A stretch of 64,000 bases of DNA from CAIZWU01 sp942492905 (GCA_942492905.1 OW818657.1:2976001-3040000), one strand, 5' to 3'. Shown: positions 1-7,264, numbered from the stretch's first letter. Notes: generated by a model not told the origin, from the sequence alone. Program-made: numbers and translations.

Positions 1-2
1 TG

Positions 3-926
3 TTACTGGGAGTGGGGGCAAGCCAGCTTCCTTCGATAGGCGCAGCATTGATACTGCACCCCGTGCACCGGCATGTTTTCGTGGCACCGCCACCCGGATA
101 CCATGAAGTGACTTTCCGTGGTGAAGGTGTGAGCCTCCAGGGATGGCGGGGCCAGGCGGTCGGCAATCGTCGGGGAACATTGATCTACCTCCATGGCGTT
201 GCGGACAACCGCGCGAGCGGTGCAGGAGTGATCGAGCGTTTCCGCAAGCGCGGCTTCGATGTGGTGGCCTACGACAGTCGCGCCCACGGAGATTCCGGTG
301 GTGAGGCATCCACCTATGGGTTTTTTGAGAAAGAGGATCTGCGACGGGTAATGGATACCCTTGACCCCGGCCCGGTCGTGCTAATCGGCAGTTCGCTTGG
401 AGCCGCCGTGGCGCTGCAGGTGGCTGCCGTTGATCGAAGGATCTCGGCAGTGGTCGCAGCGGAATCGTTTTCCGATCTGCGAACCGTGGTGACGGAACGG
501 GCACCCTTTTTCTTTACCCCCGACACCGTCATGAGAGCCATGAAACTCGCCGAGCAAAAGGGAAGTTTTCAGATAGATGCGGTGAGTCCTGTATTGGCGG
601 CCGGGACAATCACAGCTTCCGTGTTGCTCATCCACGGAGCTTCCGACTCGGCAACCCCGGCGGAACACTCCCGCCGTGTGTTTGCGGCCCTAGCCGGACC
701 GAAACGCCTGATCCTTGTTCCGGGAGCGGGGCACAACGAATCCCTTCAGGGTAATATCTGGGAGGAAATCGAGCACTGGCTTGACATGATTGTAAGCCCC
801 TCGTCGGGAGAACAACCGGGCGCTGGTCAACCGGCTACCAAGCCCGCACACAAAGTTCCGGCGAAAGTTGAACCCTCAACCCCCACGTCGGAGGATGCCC
901 CCGGTAGCCGGATGGCAGGCCCGTAA
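3..926 (+). CDS. alpha/beta hydrolase, 5' end off the window
   Basis: Serine hydrolase of the alpha/beta fold, in the YfhR/BEM46-like group that hydrolyses unknown esters or amides. The frame is open to the left edge (Leu-Leu-Gly before a GTG at 12), so the true start probably lies outside. Counting from GTG 12, an HG oxyanion motif is at residues 61-62, the nucleophile elbow GSSLG puts Ser at 128, the acid is in HGASDSATP and the histidine in GAGHNES. A hydrophobic stretch near the N-terminus suggests a membrane anchor or signal peptide. The last ~40 residues are a Pro/Ala/Lys-rich tail that lies inside a hairpin repeat (807-934) and is not part of the hydrolase fold. It is the first gene of the low-GC, all-plus-strand accessory block. 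The fold is secure; the substrate is unknown. Confidence 0.85.
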   Translation, partial: LLGVGASQLPSIGAALILHPVHRHVFVAPPPGYHEVTFRGEGVSLQGWRGQAVGNRRGTLIYLHGVADNRASGAGVIERFRKRGFDVVAYDSRAHGDSGGEASTYGFFEKEDLRRVMDTLDPGPVVLIGSSLGAAVALQVAAVDRRISAVVAAESFSDLRTVVTERAPFFFTPDTVMRAMKLAEQKGSFQIDAVSPVLAAGTITASVLLIHGASDSATPAEHSRRVFAALAGPKRLILVPGAGHNESLQGNIWEEIEHWLDMIVSPSSGEQPGAGQPATKPAHKVPAKVEPSTPTSEDAPGSRMAGP

Positions 927-934
927 CGTTCACC
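807..934 (+). repeat. Hairpin repeat element, family A copy 1 (attC-like)
   Basis: Three nested inverted repeats can be read directly: GAAC 810-813 with GTTC 928-931, CGGGC 817-821 with GCCCG 919-923, and a perfect 9-bp pair CCGGCTACC 831-839 with GGTAGCCGG 903-911. Short unpaired spacers separate the stems and the loop is about 60 nt. The left end contains AACAA. This layout resembles the R/L-box folding of integron attC sites, although the R-box consensus is not matched. The element overlaps the end of the preceding gene and encodes its tail. A related copy ends the gene at 1677-2585. Confidence 0.55.
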
Positions 935-938
935 ACAA

Positions 939-1094
939 ATGGAGACACATCCCCAAGCAGCCAAAATCAACGGGTTTGAGCTACCGAAATCCGTAAGGGA
1001 CTTCCTTCCAAGAGAGGCGGTCAAGCACCTTGATTTCAGAGTGCTCAACAATGTCTTCGGGGTCGATCTCGAGATGGATCTGAAGTGCAGTTGA
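939..1094 (+). CDS. Small hypothetical protein, 51 aa
   Basis: ATG at 939 begins five bases after the family A hairpin and runs to TGA at 1092-1094. The product is a mixed charged/hydrophobic 51-residue protein with a protein-like middle (KSVRDFLPREAVKHLDFRVL) and no signal peptide or membrane segment. No Shine-Dalgarno sequence is obvious. It sits on the same strand and in the same spacing pattern as the other genes of the block (gene, hairpin, gene), which is the main reason to take it seriously. I do not recognise the family. It could also be a chance or remnant frame. Confidence 0.35.
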   Translation: METHPQAAKINGFELPKSVRDFLPREAVKHLDFRVLNNVFGVDLEMDLKCS

Positions 1095-1487
1095 CGCCGA
1101 GGACCTCGTGGTTGTCCGCAAAGCAACGGGTCTCAATCGCGGCAGGAGGAGCGGTCATGTCACAAGATCCGACAATTTCCGGGCGATGCAATATTTGCGA
1201 AAGGCAGCTGGCAGCCACCCCTCCGGTCCCCCAGCTGACCGTGTCGTGCCCGAGGAGACCTCGGCCCGGTAAAGGCTGGATGGCTGTCTTTTCCCAATCC
1301 CTGTAAGCAAGAGCCAATGCCCGGCCATCCCGGCAGCGCCCGCCCGCTCCTGCTGATGGGTGAGGAGCCGGCCGGGCAGGGCATCAAACCCGCACTGGCC
1401 GGCCTGACGAAGCAGATGCGCCGCCCCATGGGATGGGCTGTGCCAGGTTCCGTTTGGGGCTGGAACTCAGTGTATGCCTGATCCTCT
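1095..1487. other. Mostly non-coding stretch
   Basis: There is no convincing gene apart from the weak candidate at 1157-1306. The sequence is GC-rich and has a short inverted pair around 1321-1385 (gcccggccatcc and ggccgggcaggg). A minus-strand frame across 1160-1612 has the low-complexity Pro/Arg/Gly composition of a shadow frame. It may be a decayed part of the array. Confidence 0.4.
1157..1306 (+). CDS. Possible small CxxC protein, 49 aa
   Basis: A GGAGGAG sequence lies directly upstream of ATG 1157, one of the better Shine-Dalgarno sequences in this block. The reading frame gives 49 residues with an early CNIC (CxxC) and a later single Cys, so a truncated zinc-ribbon is imaginable. The second half is rich in Pro and Arg, as expected of random GC-rich sequence. 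Only the ribosome-binding site and the CxxC support it; I do not recognise it. Confidence 0.2.
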   Translation: MSQDPTISGRCNICERQLAATPPVPQLTVSCPRRPRPGKGWMAVFSQSL

Positions 1488-1668
1488 GGACCCTTGTAAA
1501 TCTCCTGAATTTCTTGCAAATCCTGGTGGGGGCGGATAGGGTCAGGAATATCCAGCCAGATCCATTGAGGCCGAACCTTCACAAACCACCAGTCCTTCCA
1601 ACTATGCCTCATCTTGAAATGGATATGTCATCAGATCTGGTGGCATCCATAGACTGTTTGGCCAAGAA
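1488..1668 (+). repeat. Dispersed ~180-bp repeat, family C copy 1
   Basis: By eye this stretch aligns over its whole length with 6060-6237, about four bases in five identical with few gaps. Shared blocks include atttcttgcaaatcctg, ggtcaggaatatccagcc, catcttgaaatgga and cagatctggtggcat. It ends about 8 bp before the start codon of the exported protein at 1677, just as copy 2 ends at the start codon of the lipoprotein at 6238. No terminal inverted repeats or target duplications are visible. It could be a leader or promoter module, a non-autonomous mobile element, or a remnant of a duplicated gene. Confidence 0.75.
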
Positions 1669-1676
1669 ATAGAAAA

Positions 1677-2585
1677 ATGAAAATCCTCCTGCTTGCCATC
1701 CTGACCACATTGGCCGCCGGAGCCGAATTGGTGGAGACGACGATTGAGTGGAGGCCAGCGTGTGATGGAGCAACAATTGATGTGATCTCGGACGGTACTA
1801 AGATCCAAAGCGTTCGTGCGTTTGCCGCGCATTCGTTGAACTTCCGGGAGTGGACGATTCACTATGTGGACGGAATTGCCGTCACGGCGGAATACCGGGA
1901 AAGGGAGCGGGGGAAGATCAAGGAGGGCGACCGTGCCGGCGAGGATTCTGGCGATAACCCGATCAAAAGGCTGGTGGTATTCAAAGCGGTCGAGGGTAAG
2001 TTCAAAGTCGCCGACAAGGATTTGGCAGATGATCTGGCCGATGTCCTCTCCAAAGCAAAGCCAAAAAGCGAACAAGCCGGTGGTGGACAACCGGCTACCC
2101 GCATTAAATGGCTTGCTGAGATTCTTGCTTCGCGTGAAAAAAGCGTTCCTCTCGAGGACATCACCTTCTCGAAATTTTTCAATAATGACCCCACGGTTCA
2201 GGGCGAACTATTGAATGCATTTCGGGCACAATTTCCGGATATCTTGGCTGATGCATTCAAGTCAGCGGGCAATTTGCACAATCCGAAGGTGTTGCTTCTT
2301 AGATCAAAGTTTTCCGAGTGCCTTTTGAAGACGGCAACGCTCATCAAGATCAATGATGCCCTACTTTCGCATGGCTATTCAGTGAAGCGTATTGAGTTTG
2401 AGAAGTTTTTGATCGATAAAGAGAAAAAGACGACACCCTTTCATGCTTTCATCTGGCTAATTATAGAGCCAATCGAAAATGGAGAAGCGCAACAAGCCGC
2501 GCCTGGCCAACCCGCTCCTCCCCCCGGGACGAAGCCGGAGAGTAATCAGAAACCTGATCCCCATTCGGAGGGGCGCTCCCGGTAG
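1677..2585 (+). CDS. Exported hypothetical protein with repeat-encoded tail
   Basis: 302 residues. The N-terminus (MKILLLAILTTLAAGAELVE) is a good Sec signal peptide. The body is charged, without membrane segments or catalytic motifs I recognise. Two positions look inserted: around residues 130-141 the text EQAGGGQPATR is coded by a partial copy of the hairpin repeat (2067-2100), and the last ~35 residues (QPAPPPGTKPE, then a Ser/Arg end) are coded by a fuller copy (2484-2595) that also ends the hydrolase upstream. A dispersed 180-bp repeat stops just before the start codon. Function unknown; probably periplasmic or outer-membrane-facing. Confidence 0.7.
   Translation: MKILLLAILTTLAAGAELVETTIEWRPACDGATIDVISDGTKIQSVRAFAAHSLNFREWTIHYVDGIAVTAEYRERERGKIKEGDRAGEDSGDNPIKRLVVFKAVEGKFKVADKDLADDLADVLSKAKPKSEQAGGGQPATRIKWLAEILASREKSVPLEDITFSKFFNNDPTVQGELLNAFRAQFPDILADAFKSAGNLHNPKVLLLRSKFSECLLKTATLIKINDALLSHGYSVKRIEFEKFLIDKEKKTTPFHAFIWLIIEPIENGEAQQAAPGQPAPPPGTKPESNQKPDPHSEGRSR
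2067..2100 (+). repeat. Partial family A element inside a gene
   Basis: A short segment starts GCGAACAAGCCGG and ends CAACCGGCTACCCGC, matching the left arm of the family A repeats at 811-840 and 2486-2516. It contains its own inverted pair (AGCCGGT and ACCGGCT). It is in frame within the 1677-2585 gene and adds a Gly/Gln/Pro segment between two more ordinary-looking regions. Confidence 0.45.
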
Positions 2586-2595
2586 CCGGTGCCAC
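2484..2595 (+). repeat. Hairpin repeat element, family A copy 2
   Basis: It matches 811-915 in two blocks: a left block (caacaagccgcgcctggcc) and a right block (cattcggaggggcgctcccggtagccgg), with a diverged middle. It encodes the C-terminal tail of the gene ending at 2585 and stops about 22 bp before the next start codon at 2618. The inverted-repeat pairing is weaker than in copy 1. Confidence 0.5.
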
Positions 2596-2617
2596 GACTC
2601 ATCGCTGACCAACTTCG

Positions 2618-3145
2618 ATGCGCCACTTCCTTTCACTATTAGCGAGCATGATCCTGGGCATGATGGCTCATGCTGGAGAGTCCATGCTGAGCACTACCTT
2701 TCAGCCACTGGACGGCCTCGGCTCAGGCACGATCAAGATTGTCGAGGTGACCTGCCATGACTGGTATGGCATGAGCGGACAGCCGACCGGCATCGGATTG
2801 ATTTCTGCTCCGAACATTCCCCCAACGAACAGCTCCAAGGAAGCGAAAGAGAATCTGAATTTAGCCTCAGCCTGTGGCCTGCGATTTAGCTGCGGCGATA
2901 TCGATACTGTTTCGGAGCTTGCTTTGGACGCCACTGCCTTTTCAGTGCCTCCGCGATTCGGACACTCTCCAGAGCACATTCTCCGAGCCTCACTGGAGTG
3001 CCTCAGGCGGTGTCTTCCCGGGAAGCTGCGTAGGACAGCAGTCACGCTGAAGTCCACCGAGGCCAACAGGGAGTGGATGGGGAAGGTCATTACCGAGTTC
3101 AACGCACACGACCGGGCGAAGGTCTTTTTCACTCCAGCCGAATGA
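2618..3145 (+). CDS. Exported hypothetical protein, 175 aa
   Basis: ATG 2618 gives a Sec signal peptide (MRHFLSLLASMILGMMAHAG, likely cleavage after AHA). The mature part has six Cys residues, including CHDW, SACGLRFSCG and ECLRRC, which would suit disulfides after export. No known domain is recognised. The start is well placed, 32 bp after the previous gene. The frame is same-strand and flanked on both sides by hairpin repeats, like the rest of the block. Confidence 0.65.
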   Translation: MRHFLSLLASMILGMMAHAGESMLSTTFQPLDGLGSGTIKIVEVTCHDWYGMSGQPTGIGLISAPNIPPTNSSKEAKENLNLASACGLRFSCGDIDTVSELALDATAFSVPPRFGHSPEHILRASLECLRRCLPGKLRRTAVTLKSTEANREWMGKVITEFNAHDRAKVFFTPAE

Positions 3146-3164
3146 ACACGAGCGAACCAACGAG

Positions 3165-3216
3165 GGCGAACAAAACGGATGCAGGGAGCGGCTCGTATGG
3201 CATCAGTCGTCGTTCG
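3165..3216 (+). repeat. Hairpin repeat element, family B copy 1 (attC-like)
   Basis: It fills most of the gap between two genes. Nested inverted pairs are CGAAC 3167-3171 with GTTCG 3212-3216, and GATGC 3178-3182 with GCATC 3200-3204. The left end reads GCGAACAAAACG and so contains AACAA. A second copy (3645-3692) shares acaaaacg, atgcagg, gctcgtatggc and tcgt in the same order. Confidence 0.6.
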
Positions 3217-3227
3217 GCAAACCAATT

Positions 3228-3638
3228 ATGAATTCACAAATCGTCAGTGAAGCATCCAGAGCTACTCTCGCGGGAACGATGCCTTTTCCAGAAATCGTAG
3301 GCAGGCTCGTCGAAACCGGAGTTGAATACTACCACGTGGACTACGTCACCCTCCGGAAGACCTTCTACAGTGCCACAGGGGATGCCGTTATCACTCCCAT
3401 TACATACGATGGACTACCGGCAGTAGCAGCAGATTTCGACCAGGCTGCGCTCCGGTCCGCGATTCTGGACAGTCAGCGCAACGGTCAACATTACCGGGAT
3501 TTTACCATTCGGGCGATGAAGGCAGGTGTTCAGGGCTACATTGCCTTCCTGCGGGGACTACGGGTAACTTATTGGGGCCGCGGAGGAGATCAGCATACAG
3601 AGTGGTTCCCCGGTGCAGGGCCGTCCGATTCCAAATGA
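3228..3638 (+). CDS. DUF1398 family protein
   Basis: 136 residues that I recognise as DUF1398, the YbcV-like group of small, probably cytoplasmic proteins of unknown function. Family hallmarks visible are GVEYYHVDYVT followed by KTFYSATGD, GLPAVAADFD, the segment DFTIRAMKAGVQGYIAFLRG, and the terminal GGDQHTEWFPGA. Length and order fit a complete member. It is preceded by family B copy 1 and followed by copy 2, so it behaves like an independent cassette. Family assignment is confident; the biochemical role is not known. Confidence 0.85.
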   Translation: MNSQIVSEASRATLAGTMPFPEIVGRLVETGVEYYHVDYVTLRKTFYSATGDAVITPITYDGLPAVAADFDQAALRSAILDSQRNGQHYRDFTIRAMKAGVQGYIAFLRGLRVTYWGRGGDQHTEWFPGAGPSDSK

Positions 3639-3644
3639 AAAGCA

Positions 3645-3692
3645 AGCCGGACAAAACGAATGCAGGCAAGCTCGTATGGCGTCGGTCGTGTA
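3645..3692 (+). repeat. Hairpin repeat element, family B copy 2
   Basis: Homologous to 3165-3216: acaaaacgaatgcagg, gctcgtatggc and tcggtcgt occur in the same order and spacing. The outer stem has decayed (left GGAC, right GTAA). It begins seven bases after the stop of the DUF1398 gene and ends about 40 bp before the next start. Confidence 0.55.
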
Positions 3693-3734
3693 ATCACGCA
3701 CTCCTCGCCGTCGCCTGATCCGAAGAATAAAGAC

Positions 3735-4259
3735 ATGAGTCACTGCGCATTTATTTACACGCCATCGCTTAGTGCGCACGACATCCATTCGCTGCTGGAC
3801 TTCCTGCCATCGATAGGGCTCAAGATCACCCATCTTGGTAAGCGCGATCCGCCCAAGCGATGGACTGGTGATGTAGCATCTGTCTTGGCGATTGTTCTCA
3901 GCGGGACCGATCTCACGAACTACACCTTCCTCCGGGACCAGAATGCGGGCGTGCATTTCAGCATCGAACTCCATGGGGATCCTCGTTGGGATGGTGACAC
4001 GATTTCCTTTTCCGGGGCGGACGCGCAGCGGCTGAATGAGATAGCGGAGAAGGTTGGCCAGGCACTTCATTGCCACGCGGCGATTGTCGGCGTTTCTGGA
4101 GGCGGCAAGGATCAGAATTGGCGGATCGTTCATATAAGCCAAGAATGTCCTGAGCTACTACGAAGTAAATTCTCAAAAGCCAAAGAAGTCGTCGCTCCGA
4201 ACCGCTCATTGGCGCCCACTTTGAATTCCACGCCCCCCGTTCGCGGTTCGGAGGAGTGA
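3735..4259 (+). CDS. Hypothetical protein with hairpin-encoded tail
   Basis: ATG 3735 is preferred over the in-frame ATG at 3660, because that extension would lie inside the family B repeat. The product has 174 residues, no signal peptide or membrane segment, and an alternating hydrophobic pattern that looks like a compact alpha/beta protein. The last ~20 residues (about APNRSLAPTLNST to the end) are coded by an 11-bp-stem hairpin at 4195-4253 and are probably not part of the fold. It is the first gene of a tight three-gene unit with 4262-4540 and 4537-6024. I do not recognise the family. Confidence 0.6.
   Translation: MSHCAFIYTPSLSAHDIHSLLDFLPSIGLKITHLGKRDPPKRWTGDVASVLAIVLSGTDLTNYTFLRDQNAGVHFSIELHGDPRWDGDTISFSGADAQRLNEIAEKVGQALHCHAAIVGVSGGGKDQNWRIVHISQECPELLRSKFSKAKEVVAPNRSLAPTLNSTPPVRGSEE
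4195..4253 (+). repeat. Long hairpin overlapping a gene end and the next RBS
   Basis: A perfect 11-bp inverted repeat: CTCCGAACCGC 4195-4205 pairs with GCGGTTCGGAG 4243-4253, loop 37 nt. It codes the tail of the preceding protein. Its right arm contains the first four bases of the GGAGGAG (4250-4256) that serves ATG 4262. Ribosomes reaching the end of the upstream gene would melt it, so translational coupling is a reasonable inference. Confidence 0.6.
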
Positions 4260-4261
4260 AA

Positions 4262-4540
4262 ATGTTATCCCAAGAAACTATGCAACACCTCGCGACGGCC
4301 TTGGCGACAGCGATTGTCCATATAGCATATCGGACCGCTTCGAGCGACGATGAAGAGGGCGATGACGTGCAGACATTGGAAGCTCTGGCCGTGTTGCTGA
4401 GATCGGCATCGACCTCGGAACTTTACGAGTTACGATCAGCTTCGAGACGACTCGCAGGTGAATCGACGGATGATGGGATCCGGGAACAATTTGAGCGGCT
4501 CATGGATCATCTTGGCCTTGAACCGGAGCAACCTGAATGA
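4262..4540 (+). CDS. Small acidic helical protein, 92 aa
   Basis: ATG 4262 follows GGAGGAG at 4250-4256 with good spacing; the in-frame GTG at 4256 is too close to that site to be the start. The protein is acidic and mostly helical, with a DDEEGDD stretch near residues 26-32 and Leu-rich helices after it. There is no signal peptide or membrane segment. Its stop overlaps the start of the next gene by four bases (ATGA at 4537). Unknown family; perhaps a partner of one of its operon neighbours. Confidence 0.6.
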   Translation: MLSQETMQHLATALATAIVHIAYRTASSDDEEGDDVQTLEALAVLLRSASTSELYELRSASRRLAGESTDDGIREQFERLMDHLGLEPEQPE

Positions 4541-6024
4541 ACATGCTGCCGGCCGCGATTCTTGTCATCGCGCTTCTGATGGGCATGAGCGGGCCAGCGG
4601 CGTGTGCTGATGAAACCGGGCGGCCATCCGGGTTTGAGGAGCACCGGGTCGAGTTTCACAACCACGATGTCAAGCTTGCCGGAAGTCTGCTCTTGCCCAG
4701 AAGCGAAGAGCCTGTGCCGGCGGTTGTCTTTGTCCATGGCGCGGGCCCCCAAACCCGGGAGTCATACCGGGAGGCAGGTGAATTTTTCGCGGGACAGGGT
4801 ATGGCCGCATTGATCTACGACAAACGGGGCAGCGGCCAGTCAGGCGGAGCCTACGAGAGTCGTGAGCCCTACGGGAATCTGGTGAATGACGCTCTGGCCG
4901 GCGTGGCCTTCCTCAAGCAGCGCCACGGGATCGCAGCATCACAGATTGGCATCTGGGGGCTCAGTCAAGGCGCCTACATCAGCGCCGCCGCCGCGTCCCG
5001 GTCGGAGGACATTCGATTCGTCGTGAGCGTGGGGGCCGACGTCGCCGATGGGATGATGGTTTATTATCGTGACAACCTGTTCCGGAAATATGGGCTGTCG
5101 GACAAGTTGCGGGACGTGGCTGGGAAAGGGCAACTTCTCATGGATACTTTGCCCCACAATTTGCAGGACGGATCCCTGGTCTCCTCATTGGCGCCCCGAT
5201 CCTATCCACCGCCGGAGCAATACGTGCATCCCGCGTGGAGCCATGTGGGCCAGCCGGTTTTGGCGATGTGGGGACAACTGGACCAACACGTGCCGGTCGG
5301 CGAAAGCGTAGCCGGTTTGAAGAATTCGCTGGCCCGTGCGGACAATGAGAAATGGACGATGATCATCGTGCCGCAGGCCAAACACAGTCTGGGTATCTCA
5401 GAAACAGGGGCGATTCAGGAAAAGTGGCGTGGCTACGCGCCGGGCGCCCTGAAAACGATGACCGATTGGGTCCACCGCGTTATCGATGCTCCCTCGCAGA
5501 CCGGGACCATGAACCAAGAGGGCTCCGCCGAAGTAACAGGCGTTCTTTCCAAGGTAGTGCGCTACGAAAAGCTGCGATGGTTTGGCAACGGAACTGTCCA
5601 GACAACGCTATGGATGCTTTTCCTCGGCTACTTTCTTGCCAACACCGTCGCCGGGGTCCGGTGCGGTATAAACCGCTTGTTCCGCCATCAGGCGAGTCCG
5701 GCTTTGCCACCCTCCGGCAGGGTTGTGAATTTGAAACGCGCGGTCTGCGCTCTCAACTTGCTGATTCTGGTCACGTTTTCGATCACCGCATGGCTGGTGC
5801 TTGACCAGCTCCACCCAAGCTGCCCTGCCGTGCTGTCGTTCCTTCCGCTACTGGGAACCGTTTCCACGCTCGCGACCGTCGCCCAGCTGATCGTGCTCGA
5901 CAGGACCCGCCGGTACGATGGCTGGACCGTAGCGCGAAGAATACGAGGCTCGCTCGAAGTATGCTGCTTGATCCTTTTTGTCCCCTACCTGTTCTACTGG
6001 AACCTGATCGGCTTCCACTTTTGA
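4537..6024 (+). CDS. Exported alpha/beta hydrolase with membrane C-terminus
   Basis: 495 residues. Signal peptide (MNMLPAAILVIALLMGMSGP, likely cleaved after CA near residue 24), then a complete alpha/beta hydrolase of the dienelactone-hydrolase/prolyl-oligopeptidase-like type: VHGAG oxyanion motif at 66-70, GLSQG with Ser143, Asp in WGQLDQHVPV, His in QAKHSLG. After about residue 340 the protein continues with four predicted membrane helices (around LWMLFLGYFLAN, ALNLLILVTFSITAWLVL, VLSFLPLLGTVS and VCCLILFVPYLFYW). The hydrolase domain would be outside and tethered to the inner membrane. Start overlaps the stop of the gene before. Substrate unknown. Confidence 0.85.
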   Translation: MNMLPAAILVIALLMGMSGPAACADETGRPSGFEEHRVEFHNHDVKLAGSLLLPRSEEPVPAVVFVHGAGPQTRESYREAGEFFAGQGMAALIYDKRGSGQSGGAYESREPYGNLVNDALAGVAFLKQRHGIAASQIGIWGLSQGAYISAAAASRSEDIRFVVSVGADVADGMMVYYRDNLFRKYGLSDKLRDVAGKGQLLMDTLPHNLQDGSLVSSLAPRSYPPPEQYVHPAWSHVGQPVLAMWGQLDQHVPVGESVAGLKNSLARADNEKWTMIIVPQAKHSLGISETGAIQEKWRGYAPGALKTMTDWVHRVIDAPSQTGTMNQEGSAEVTGVLSKVVRYEKLRWFGNGTVQTTLWMLFLGYFLANTVAGVRCGINRLFRHQASPALPPSGRVVNLKRAVCALNLLILVTFSITAWLVLDQLHPSCPAVLSFLPLLGTVSTLATVAQLIVLDRTRRYDGWTVARRIRGSLEVCCLILFVPYLFYWNLIGFHF

Positions 6025-6059
6025 GGCAGGAACAAAATGCCCGGGATCGAGCGCCGCGG

Positions 6060-6237
6060 GGACCGTCGAAATCTCGTGGATTTCTTGCAAATCCTGTTGG
6101 ACTCGGATATGGTCAGGAATATCCAGCCGGATTCATTGAGGCTCAATCTTTTACAAGCCACCAGCCCCTCCAAATATGCCGCATCTTGAAATGGAAATCC
6201 CACCAGATCTGGTGGCATAAGAGGCTGTTTGCTTGGA
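6060..6237 (+). repeat. Dispersed ~180-bp repeat, family C copy 2
   Basis: Partner of 1488-1668. It contains a perfect 16-bp palindrome, CCACCAGATCTGGTGG, which is imperfect in copy 1 (TCATCAGATCTGGTGG). It ends exactly at the ATG of the lipoprotein gene at 6238. Just before it, 6027-6045 reads ggcaggaacaaaatgcccg, which may be the left arm of another AACAA hairpin cut off by this repeat. Confidence 0.75.
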
Positions 6238-6711
6238 ATGAAATATATCTCACGCATCTCCGTGGTAATCGTGGCTCTTCTCAGTTGCGGCTGCTCAGAC
6301 AATGCGATTGTGAGGTGCGACCTACCTGCGACGAAAGCGGCGGTCGACAAGGAGCACCTCGGTGTGCCTATGCCGACTTCGGCGCACTCGATTTACTACC
6401 TGTTCTTTAGCGGCGGGCTCCAAGACCTTGAGTTTTTCGTTCGTTTTGAGGTCGACCCGAAGGATCTCGATGCAGCGGTGGATGCGCTTGTCGCTTGGAA
6501 CAACAAACAGATGGGGAGAGCCTTGGCTTACCCACGAAGTCTCTTGTCGGCCGCGGTTCCGCCAGTTCCTCGAAGCGAGTTTCTGCCGATGCCATGGTGG
6601 GACCCCTCGGCAATCTCGCCCGGTTACTACCGGGGGCACGACGAGTCTCACGCGTTGAAGCTCTTTGTGGATCAGGCGCGGTCGCAGATCTACTTTTACC
6701 AAAACGACTAA
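6238..6711 (+). CDS. Putative lipoprotein, 157 aa
   Basis: ATG 6238 gives MKYISRISVVIVALLSCGCSD, a lipoprotein signal with candidate lipobox cysteines at 17 and 19. The mature part contains a PWWDPSAISPG segment and ends HALKLFVDQARSQIYFYQND, a Trp/Tyr-rich pattern seen in small lipoproteins of unknown function. An in-frame TTG at 6229 lies in the upstream repeat and is not preferred. Probably anchored in the cell envelope; family not recognised. Confidence 0.65.
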   Translation: MKYISRISVVIVALLSCGCSDNAIVRCDLPATKAAVDKEHLGVPMPTSAHSIYYLFFSGGLQDLEFFVRFEVDPKDLDAAVDALVAWNNKQMGRALAYPRSLLSAAVPPVPRSEFLPMPWWDPSAISPGYYRGHDESHALKLFVDQARSQIYFYQND

Positions 6712-6834
6712 GCGAACAAACCGTCCCTCGTAACGCCCGACCCGACGCCAGTGCCAGCCGTCATGACCGCCACAACCTCAACCCGCAGTAGAAGCCTCGC
6801 CCCCGGTCAGGCGTAGGAGGACTCGACGTTATCT
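6712..6834 (+). repeat. Intergenic attC-like hairpin
   Basis: Begins gcgaacaaaccgtccc directly after the stop codon and ends gactcgacgttatc just before the next start. An imperfect inner pair is CGCCCGACC 6734-6742 with GGTCAGGCG 6805-6813, and the outer AAC and GTT also pair. It has the AACAA left end and GTT right end typical of attC sites, and its length is within the attC range. Confidence 0.5.
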
Positions 6835-6838
6835 AAAA

Positions 6839-7264
6839 ATGAAGAAGCTTATCTGCATATTCACCGTGCTCCTGAGTGCGGCGATTTCACCCGCAGCCGA
6901 CATCAAGGTGGAGTTGGATCGCATTCCGGAATGGCAGAAGCCTGTCATGGACAAGGTGACCTTCGGAGTGAACGTGCGCTCCTTGAGCGAGATTCTGGAT
7001 AGGCCAGCCGACAAGTCCGCTCCCTCGTTCCTTGTCTTTACTGCTGAGGCGGCAGAGAACCTGGGCAAACGCCTTCTCTGGGTGGATGTCGAGGTGGAAT
7101 TCTCAAATGGCGCAGTGCGCAAGTTCGAGACCGTAAAGTTCTCTCTCCTCGGCAAAGGAATTGGAGCCGATGTCAGGAAGCTCGACGAGGGGCCAAAGCA
7201 AATCAAGGATCCGGAGATGATCGAGATCACGAAGTTGAGAATCATCAATGCAGTATGGAAGTAA
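6839..7264 (+). CDS. Exported hypothetical protein, 141 aa
   Basis: ATG 6839 encodes a classical signal peptide (MKKLICIFTVLLSAAISPAAD, cleavage likely after PAA). The mature ~120 residues are charged, beta-rich looking, with a single-domain feel (RLLWVDVEVEFSNGAVRKFE). No cysteine follows the signal sequence, and there is no catalytic motif. The upstream hairpin repeat ends a few bases before the start and a further one follows the stop, so it has the form of a single-gene cassette. Family not recognised. Confidence 0.65.
   Translation: MKKLICIFTVLLSAAISPAADIKVELDRIPEWQKPVMDKVTFGVNVRSLSEILDRPADKSAPSFLVFTAEAAENLGKRLLWVDVEVEFSNGAVRKFETVKFSLLGKGIGADVRKLDEGPKQIKDPEMIEITKLRIINAVWK

Noticed and set aside
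1160..1672. Frames on both strands (150 and 79 codons) across the first family C repeat
   Set aside because: The homologous stretch at 6060-6237 interrupts the frames or shifts them, so neither is a conserved coding sequence.
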